A stretch of DNA of 64,000 nt, from positions 1,302,001 to 1,366,000 of the forward strand of contig CAVZFQ010000013.1 of NCBI GenBank assembly GCA_963774625.1, in the 5' to 3' direction. Both the position numbers and the translations under genes were made by a program. The DNA is from VAXT01 sp963774625. GTDB taxonomy: Bacteria; Actinomycetota; Thermoleophilia; Gaiellales; Gaiellaceae. The notes under the pieces were generated by a model. That model saw only the letters and a program-made list of their open reading frames with translations. It did no database searches and was not told where the DNA came from. Positions 57,670 through 64,000 of this stretch are shown here, piece by piece. Each line of letters begins with the position of its first letter. The stretch's first letter is position 1.

Positions 57670-60509
57670 ATGAGCGTGCACGACGTCGATGGGATGAACG
57701 TCGGCTACGCCCGTGGCCTCTTCGAGGAGTACCTCGAGAACCCCGAGGCCGTTCCGGCCGAGTGGCGCGCGGTGTTCGAGAGCGGCGACCCCGAGCTGCT
57801 GCAGTCGCTCCCGGTCTTGCGCGCCTTCTGGAGACGCTGCGGGCCGACGGCGATGGTGTGACGCCACTAGCGCCCGCCCCGCCGGCAGAGGAGCCGGCAC
57901 CGCCGCCCGAGCCCGCTCCGGCAGCGGCGCCCGAGGCCGTCGACCACGAGCTGCTCGGCGCCGTGGCCGCAGCGGCGTCGCTGATCAAGGCCCACCGCAC
58001 GCACGGGCATCTCGCCGCCCACCTCGATCCGCTCGGCTCGGAGCCGGTCGGCGACCCTGCGCTCGAGCCCGAGCTGCTCGTGCCGCAGCTCACGCCCGAG
58101 CTGCAAGCGCGGATCCCGGCGTCGGTCCTCCGGGTGCGCATGGAGGGCGAGACGCTGGCCGACGTCCTGCCGCGGCTCCAGGAGATCTACTGCGGGACGA
58201 TCGCGTACGAGATCGAGCACATCTCCGATCACGAGGAGCGCGTCTGGCTGCGCCAGGCGATCGAGTCGGGCCGCTACCGGCGCCGCTGACCGACGACGAG
58301 AAGAAGCGGCTGCTCGCCCGGCTGACCGAGGTCGAAGGCTTCGAGCACTACCTGCGCCGCGCCTTCCTCGGGCAGAAGCAGTTCTCGATCGAGGGGCTCG
58401 ACGTGATGGTGCCGATGCTCGACGAGACGATCGAGCTCGCCGCGGAGGCCGGCGCGCACGAGGTCGTGATCGGGATGGCCCACCGCGGCCGCCTCAACGT
58501 CCTCGCGCACATGATCGGGCGGCCGTACGAGGAGATCCTGCGCGAGTTCGAGGGCGAGCGGACGATCGAGGCCGTCAGCGCCGACCCGAGGGCGGCAGCG
58601 GCGACGTGAAGTACCACCTCGGCGCGGCGGGCGCCGCCGCGACGACCGCCGGCGAGATCACGGTCTACCTCGCCGCCAACCCGAGCCACCTCGAGGCCGT
58701 CGATCCCGTCGTCGAGGGGATCACGCGCGCCGAGCAGACCGACCGCGCAGCCCGGGCAGGCCCCGCACGACCCGAGCGTCGCCTGCCGGTGCTGATCCAC
58801 GGCGACGCCTCCTTCCCCGGCCAGGGCGTCGTCGCCGAGACGCTCAACCTCCAGGGCCTCATCGGCTACACGACCGGCGGCACGCTCCACCTGATCGCCA
58901 ACAACCAGGTCGGCTTCACGACCGACCCGGCCGAGGGGCGCTCGACCCGCTACTCGAGCGACCTCGCCAAGGGCTTCGACGTCCCGATCATCCACGTCAA
59001 CGCCGACGACCCCGAGGCGGCGATCGCGGCGATCCGTCTCGCGCTCGCCTTCCGCCGCCGCTTCGGCCACGACGTCGTCGTCGACCTCGTCGGCTACCGC
59101 CGCCACGGCCACAACGAGGGGGACGAGCCGCGTACACGCAGCCGCTGATGGCCGCGCGGATCGCCGGCAGCCGACAGTGCGCGAGCAGTTCGCGAGGCGC
59201 TGGTCGCCGAGGGGGCGGTCTCGCGGGAGGAGGCGGAGCGGCTTCGCGCCGAGCAGCAGACGCGGCTCCGCGCGGCCCACGAGCGGCTGAAGGCGACCTT
59301 CGGCCGCCCGCGGCCGCCGGGCGGCGACCGGATGCCCGCGCGGCGGACGCGCGTGTCGTCACCGCGGTCCCGACGGAGCGAGCTGCGCGAGCTGGACGAG
59401 GAGCTGCGGCGCGTCCCGACGGCTTCACCGTCAATCCCAAGCTCGCCAAGCCAGCTCGAGCGCCGCGCGGAGGCGCTCGACTCGGGCGGCATCGACTGGG
59501 GTCACGCCGAGGCGCTCGCCTTCGCGAGCCTGCTCGTGGAGGGGATCCCGATCCGCCTGACCGGCCAGGACACCGAGCGAGGCACGTTCTCGCACCGGCA
59601 CCTCGTCCTGCACGACGCCGGAGAGCGGCGAGCCGTATGCGCCGATCAAGCACCTCGCCGAGGCCGACGCGTCCTTCGAGGTCCACAACTCGCCGCTCTC
59701 GGAGTTCGCCGCGCTCGGCTTCGAGTACGGCTACTCGGTCGCGGCGCACGAGACGCTCGTCCTCTGGGAGGCGCAGTTCGGCGACTTCGTCAACGGCGCG
59801 CAGATCGTCGATCGACCAGTTCCTCGTCTCCGGCCTCTCGAAGTGGCAGCAGACCTCGCGGCTGACGCTGCTGCTGCCGCACGGCTACGAGGGCAACGGG
59901 CCCGGAGCACTCGAGCGCCCGGCTCGAGCGCTTCCTCCAGCTCGCCGCGCAGGAGAACATCCGCATCGTCAACGCGACCACGGCAGCGCAGTTCTTCCAC
60001 CTGCTGCGCCGGCAGGCGCTCGACCCCTCCGCCCGGCCGCTGATCGTGATGACGCCGAAGGGGCTGCTGCGGCTGAAGGAGGCCACCTCGACCCTGGGCG
60101 ACCTGGCCGAGGGCTCGTTCCGGCCCGTGCTCGAGGACCCGGACGTCGACCGCGAGCGGGTGCGGCGGCTCGTGCTCACCTCGGGCAAGGTCTACTACGA
60201 CATCGTCGGCCACGAGGCGCGCGCCGGCCACGGAGGTCGCAGTCGCGCGGATCGAGCAGCTCTATCCGTTCCCTGTCGAGCGCGCCGCGAGGCTCGTCGC
60301 CGTACCCAGCGCTCGACGAGGTCGTGTGGGCGCAGGAGGAGCCGCAGAACATGGGCGCCTACCGCGCGATCCGCCACCGGCTCGAGGAGGCTGTCGGCGA
60401 GCTGCCGTGCGGTACGTCGGGCGGCCCTGGCGGGCCAGCCCGAGCGAGGGCTATCCCACCGCGCACCTGCGCGAGCAGGACCGGATCGTCCGCGAGACGC
60501 TGGCGCTAG
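57670..60509 (+). pseudogene. sucA: 2-oxoglutarate dehydrogenase E1, broken by at least eight frameshifts
   Basis: The pieces, read across frames, form a thiamine-diphosphate-dependent E1 of the TCA cycle: an N-terminal MNVGYARGLFEEYLENP, a Pro/Ala-rich linker, the HTHGHLAAHLDPLG region, then EVVIGMAHRGRLNVLAH, KYHLGAAGA, VYLAANPSHLEAVDPVV, IHGDASFPGQGVVAET, ANNQVGFTT and YRRHGHNEGDEP, and finally GRPWRASPSEGYPTAH near the end. Frame changes are visible near 57810, 58277, 58588, 59130, 59175 and further on to 60450. There is no E2 domain at the N-terminus, unlike mycobacterial Kgd. The TAG stop shares CTAG with the convergent minus-strand gene. The complete order of conserved motifs favours sequencing or assembly error over decay. 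Confidence 0.85.
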
Positions 60510-60729
60510 TCAGGGGGCCGCTGCGGAGCCGGAGCTGGCGCCAGAGTTTGGGCCGCGGGCGCGCGCCGCCTGGCCAGGCGCGGGCCGTGCTTGCGCGCCT
60601 CGCGGACGATGCCCGGCGGTGCTGCGGCGGGAATCGCCGCCAGATGTCGTACGCGGTCAGGGAGAGGCCGACAGGGCCCATGCGGCGGAGAAACGGCGGG
60701 AGAGCGGAGTGACCGCCGCATCGTGCCAC
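60506..60729 (-). pseudogene. Small minus-strand protein, one frameshift near 60615
   Basis: The first half (ALPPFLRRMGPVGLSLTAYD then IWRRFPPQHRR) and, in another frame, GIVREARKHGPRLARR join into a coherent protein of about 75 residues. I recall similar short sequences (GPVGL-LTAYD-WRRLPP) in related actinobacteria, but not a function. One missing or extra base near 60615 separates the halves. The stop at 60506 shares CTAG with the end of the E1 gene, which supports this reading. Confidence 0.5.
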
Positions 60730-60736
60730 ATGGGTC

Positions 60737-61216
60737 TCAGTCGTGGGGTGCTCCCGCGCCGTCGGGGGTCATGGCGTTCGCCGTCGTGGCGGGTAGGTGG
60801 GGCCTCCGTCTTTGTCTCTTTCTTTGTTCCCCCTTTCTTGTCCTTCTTGTCTTTCTTGTCTTTCTTGTCCTTCTTGGCCTTGTGAGCGTGCGCGTCCTCG
60901 TCGGTCGACCTGCAGCAGCGCGGGCGGCGGCGCGGGGGCGCGGGGGAGGGCAGCGGGCGGTGCGGCGGGCGGCGGGAGGTGGCGGCAGGGCGGGTGCAGG
61001 GGTCGGTGGCGGAGCCGGCTCGGCCGGTGGCGGAGCCGGCTGAGGCGCAGGCGGTGGCGGCGTTGGGCGCGCTGGGCGCGGACGAGCGGGAGGAGGCGGC
61101 GGTGGGGCAGCCGGCGGCGCAGGCGGGGGGGGGCGGCGAGGGAGACCGGCAAAGAGACCAACACTGCGATCGCGGACGGGGGCGGGGCGCGAGGACGGCT
61201 TAGGGGGCTTCGCCAC
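60737..61216 (-). CDS. Low-complexity Pro-rich and KKD-repeat ORF, frame probably disrupted
   Basis: On the minus strand a GTG at 61216 opens MAKPPKPSSRPAPVRDRSV and then a long Pro/Ala-rich stretch (RRPPPPAPPAAPPPP and similar). Further on, in a different frame, the DNA encodes AHKAKKDKKDKKDKKDKKG, five KKD-type units. The frame ending at 60737 closes with ANAMTPDGAGAPHD. A single protein with a Pro-rich linker and a Lys/Asp repeat would need at least one frame correction. Plus-strand frames here are Arg-rich and less convincing. The 764 bases between the small minus-strand gene and the GGDEF gene hold nothing else I can support. Confidence 0.35.
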   Translation of the reverse strand: MAKPPKPSSRPAPVRDRSVGLFAGLPRRPPPPAPPAAPPPPPPARPRPARPTPPPPAPQPAPPPAEPAPPPTPAPALPPPPAARRTARCPPPRPRAAARAAAGRPTRTRTLTRPRRTRKTRKTRRTRKGEQRKRQRRRPHLPATTANAMTPDGAGAPHD

Positions 61217-61493
61217 GGGCAGAGCGACGCACTTGCACGCGCCGCGGAGGGAATCGGCGGGGCGTGCACGACCGAGCGGTCGGACGGGCGCAGGCAGCCA
61301 TGAGGCCGGCGGACTGGCTGCATCAGCGGTGTCCTGCAACTGCGCGCGGGCATCGCGAGGATCCGAGGCCGCTACGACCCCAGCAGGCCACTCGATATAA
61401 GTCCACGGTTGGCCTCATGATTTCCCCCTCTTTAGCCGACAAACGTGTGCACAGGACGTATCGGCCGCTCCGAGGGAATGCTAAAGGAGGCCG

Positions 61494-63284
61494 GTGGAGA
61501 GTTTCAAAGCTCAGGCTCGCCGCGTACTTCGCGCTGATCGCGCTGCTGCCGTGGCTGGCGGTTCTCCAGGGGCTTCGCGCCCTGTCGAAGCGCAGCGAGA
61601 CGCGCCGCGTCCGACGCGGTGCTCGGAGGCCGGCGCTGCGCTCCATCCCTCGCCGCCTACGGTGAGGAGCTCGACGGGGCCGAGCTCACCGCGCGCAGAC
61701 TCGCCCGCAGATCGAGCGTTCAGCGAGCGCTGGCAGCGCGCGACCGTGGTCAGCGTGCGCGCGTCGCTCGCCGGCAACCTGCGCGTCGAGGCCCGTGCCG
61801 GACGCAGGGTGCGCGCGGTCGGACGCCGACGCGCGCCGCCGCCCGACCGGTGGCCGTCGTCGGCGCTGAGCGGCGAGTTCTCGGCGGGGTCGTTGCCGCG
61901 GTTCCGGTCGATCGCCGGCTCGTGCGCCGGCTCAAGGGCCAGGCCGGCCTCGACGCCGAGCAGCGGCTGGCCGTCCTCAGCGACGGGCGCGTCCTCGCCG
62001 GCGACGGGATCGGCGGCGCCCATCTGAGCATCTCGACCGGCCAACCCAGCACCGTGAAGCTCGAAGGCCGATCGGTTCCGGGCCCTTGCCTCGGAAGCGC
62101 TGCCTGCGCCGCGTGGCGCGCGTCTCGTCCTCCTCGCGGCGCCGGGCGCGATCGATCAGTCCGCCGGCACCATCGCCCGCCGGCTCGAGCTGCCGATGCT
62201 CGTCTGGCCCTGCTCCTGATCCTCCTCGCCTACTTCGAAGGTCGCGCCATCGTTCGCACGCTCGGCCGGCTCGTCTCGGCCGCCCGAGAGATCGCGCAGG
62301 GCCGCCTCGACGGGCGCGTGCCGTCGTCAAGGGCCGCGATGAGTTCGCACGGCTCGGCCGCGCCTTCAACGAGATGGCCGACCAGCTCGAGGCCCGGATG
62401 ACCGAGCTGGACGAGGAGCGTCGGCGGGTGCGCGAGGCGACATGCGTTTCGGCGAAGCGCTCGCGGCGACGCACGAGTGGACGGGCTGCTCCGTACCCTC
62501 GTCGACACCGCCGTCGACGACGGGCGCCACGGGCGGCTGCTCGTGGCCGAGGCGGGCGAGATCATCCGCAAGGGCGACCCCGCCGAGGGTGCCGAGCGCC
62601 TCGAGCTTGCGCTGACTGCAGGGCGGGAGAACTTCGGCACGCTGATCCTGTCGAGCCGACGAGTTCACGCCGACGATCGCGAGACGGCCAAACTGGCTCG
62701 TCGGGCACGGCGTCATCGCGCTCGAGAACGCGCGGCTCCACCGGACCGTTCAGCGGCAGGCGCTCGTCGACGGGCTGACCGGGCTCGCCAACCGACGACT
62801 CTACGAGGCCGCGCTGGCGAAGGAGCTTTCGCGCGCCGACCGCTTCGGGGAGCCGGTCACCCTGGTGCTGGCCGACCTCGACGACTTCAAGAGGGTCAAC
62901 GACGCGCATGGGCATCCCGCGGGCGACGAGGTGCTGCGCGAGTTCGCCAAGACGCTCAAGGGCTGTCTGCGCGAGATCGATCTCGCGGCACGCTGGGGAG
63001 GCGAGGAGTTCGCGGTCTTGCTCCCCGGGACGGACGTCCAGGGCGGCATCACCCTCGCCGAGCGGATGCGAAGGGCGCTCGCCGAACGGATCATCTACTC
63101 GGCCGCCGGCGACCGGATCACGATGACGGCCAGTTTCGGTGTCGCCGAATGGGGCGGATCCGGCACTGCGAACGACCTGCTTGCTCTGGCGGATTCCGCT
63201 CTGTACGCCGCGAAACGGCGCGGGAAGAACCGCGTCGAGTCTGCCGGGGGCCCGTCCCTCGAGGCCGCTCGCGTTTCGGGCTAG
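61494..63284 (+). pseudogene. HAMP-GAF-GGDEF diguanylate cyclase, frameshifted several times
   Basis: The gene begins at a GTG with an excellent ribosome binding site (AAAGGAGG, 61484-61491 region). After M-E-S-F the membrane helix LAAYFALIALLPWLAVL is in another frame; dropping one A of the AAA at 61505-61507 joins them. Further pieces in changing frames give an external region, a second helix (LLILLAYFEGRAIVRTLG), a HAMP domain (GRAFNEMADQLEAR), a GAF-like segment and, uninterrupted from about 62720, a GGDEF domain. The active site reads RWGGEEFAVLLPG, and an RxxD inhibitory site (REID) lies five residues before it. It would make cyclic di-GMP at the membrane. The indel pattern matches the preceding genes. 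Confidence 0.78.
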
Positions 63285-63349
63285 CGCACAAGCCCGTTAC
63301 AATCCGCCGCTTGACCATCTACGACGACATTCCCAGCGAGGGAGGATCA

Positions 63350-63643
63350 GTGCCAATAGAGACACCTTCGCTCTTCGCCGACGTCATCCAGGATCACCTC
63401 GAGCTCAAGCGCAAGAACTCGGAGATCGAGCCCGACCTGCCGATCGATCGCTACAAGGCCGAGGATCCATTCGACAATCACCCCCTGTTCAAGAGCGAGG
63501 AGCAAGCCCGAATCGAAGAGACCATGGACGGCGAGGAATCGCTGCCGTCCGAGCCCGTCAGCCTGGCCGTTGCGGAGCCTGAGCAGCCGACCGACGAAGA
63601 CACGCTCTGGGGTCGCTCCCGCGACTTCGACTGGGGAGACTAG
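63350..63643 (+). CDS. Small acidic protein of unknown function
   Basis: A 97-residue protein from a GTG with a strong ribosome binding site (GAGGGAGGATCA); a TTG at 63311 is less likely. It is acidic and probably disordered in part: ETPSLFADVIQDHLELKRKN, LPIDRYKAEDPFDNHPLF, and an end rich in Asp and Trp (DEDTLWGRSRDFDWGD). No membrane helix or known motif. It is the first intact gene after the damaged stretch and is followed by a strong stem-loop. Confidence 0.65.
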   Translation: MPIETPSLFADVIQDHLELKRKNSEIEPDLPIDRYKAEDPFDNHPLFKSEEQARIEETMDGEESLPSEPVSLAVAEPEQPTDEDTLWGRSRDFDWGD

Positions 63644-63665
63644 TCCCCGCGCTCCGCGCGTGGAC

Positions 63666-63689
63666 TCGCCGGAAGCAGGCTTCCGGCGA
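63666..63689 (+). terminator. Perfect 11-bp stem-loop
   Basis: TCGCCGGAAGC and GCTTCCGGCGA are fully complementary around a 2-base loop, 22 bases after the small acidic protein's stop. No T-run follows. Probable terminator or mRNA 3'-end structure. Confidence 0.65.
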
Positions 63690-63814
63690 CCTAAGGGCAC
63701 GCCTCCTGGGCCCTCGGGACTTCCCTGACGTTCGTGTGGTTGGGGCTGTTTCGCCTGGTCTCGATCGGGTAGGCGTGAGGTACCGCAAACAATCGAACTG
63801 AAAAGGGGTTCTCC

Positions 63815-64000
63815 ATGCTTCGTTTTCTCAAATTCGCGGCCTTCGGGGCTGTGCTCGTCTACTTCTTCAGGAAGAAGGTCGGCCACCCGGGGCGCCTTGG
63901 CCGCATCGCCAAGTCGCAGGCCTTCGACGTCAAGCAGAAGGTCAAGGACCTCAAGGACGCGGACAAGCCGCAGCCCGACGACGTCACGCTCGCGCGCAAG
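63815..64000 (+). CDS. BON-domain-like protein, 3' end cut off by the window
   Basis: Sixty-two residues are visible. An N-terminal hydrophobic segment (MLRFLKFAAFGAVLVYFF) with following Arg/Lys residues is a membrane anchor. Then come a basic linker and KVKDLKDADKPQPDDVTLARK. The last part resembles the lead-in to a BON domain in actinobacterial proteins (D-x-T-L-A-R-K-V pattern), but the domain itself lies beyond the edge, so this is a guess. AAAAGGGG provides the ribosome binding site. Confidence 0.55.
   Translation, partial: MLRFLKFAAFGAVLVYFFRKKVGHPGRLGRIAKSQAFDVKQKVKDLKDADKPQPDDVTLARK

Noticed and set aside
1..64000. CRISPR arrays or toxin-antitoxin and restriction-modification systems
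   Set aside because: No regularly spaced repeats and no Cas, toxin, antitoxin or restriction genes were found; the candidates for defence (nuclease-like genes at 18434 and 52356) stand alone beside tRNAs.

Overview
This window looks like chromosomal DNA from a high-GC actinobacterium, most likely a deep-branching member of Actinomycetota such as Thermoleophilia/Gaiellales. The evidence is very high GC, frequent GTG/TTG starts, a long Arg/Pro-rich RNase E, a rod-shape mre cluster, a caa3-type CtaG, and single tRNA genes scattered between protein genes. The lineage is an inference from gene content; no rRNA is present. Apart from one small REP-type transposase there is no prophage, IS element, CRISPR array or obvious island. 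The interest lies in the details of an otherwise housekeeping region.

Layout. 0-9.4 kb: end of a membrane protein, thioredoxin, a divergent isoleucyl-tRNA synthetase, a zinc-type ABC importer (binding protein, ATPase, permease) divergent from a Fur/Zur-family regulator, a DUF4173-like membrane protein and IspH. 9.4-14.4 kb: a structured intergenic region, a 1225-residue multi-GAF/PAS sensor kinase whose phospho-acceptor histidine is replaced by glutamine, its CheY-like partner and a CAP-domain protein. 14.7-28.6 kb: six of the seven tRNAs (Pro, Gly, Arg-UCU, His, Arg-UCG, Leu) interleaved with GNAT, propeller, CtaG, AI-2E-type, YciI, DJ-1/PfpI, HAD, 2-hydroxyacid dehydrogenase, O-antigen-ligase-like and threonine-dehydratase-like genes. 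Several of these genes start at or within a few bases of a tRNA 3' end. 28.6-40 kb: trigger factor, ClpP, ClpX, ValS, FolC, Ndk, a methyltransferase and Maf, with a flippase-like protein and small membrane proteins. 40-40.8 kb: a REP-associated transposase flanked by 7-1-7 palindromes, with a related palindrome inside maf. 40.8-46.5 kb: mreB-mreC-mreD-mrdA-rodA. 46.6-52.3 kb: rne, rplU, rpmA, obgE, nadD and rsfS.

52.3-64 kb: a PD-(D/E)XK-type endonuclease gene that runs through tRNA-Ala, a secreted fibronectin-III-like repeat protein, a nitrilase, the 2-oxoglutarate dehydrogenase E1, a low-complexity minus-strand ORF, a GGDEF protein, and a BON-like protein cut by the window edge. From nadD (about 51.78 kb) to about 62.7 kb many genes, including normally essential ones, carry one-base frameshifts. 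Almost none are seen before that point. I read this mainly as a stretch of poor sequence or assembly rather than a pseudogene cluster.

How the genes fit together: protein folding and turnover (tig, clpP, clpX), translation (ileS, valS, ribosomal proteins, obgE, rsfS, tRNAs), cell elongation (mre cluster), RNA turnover (rne), zinc homeostasis (importer plus regulator) and signalling (kinase/receiver pair, diguanylate cyclase). Gene packing is tight: in several convergent pairs the two genes share the tetranucleotide CTAG as overlapping stop codons.
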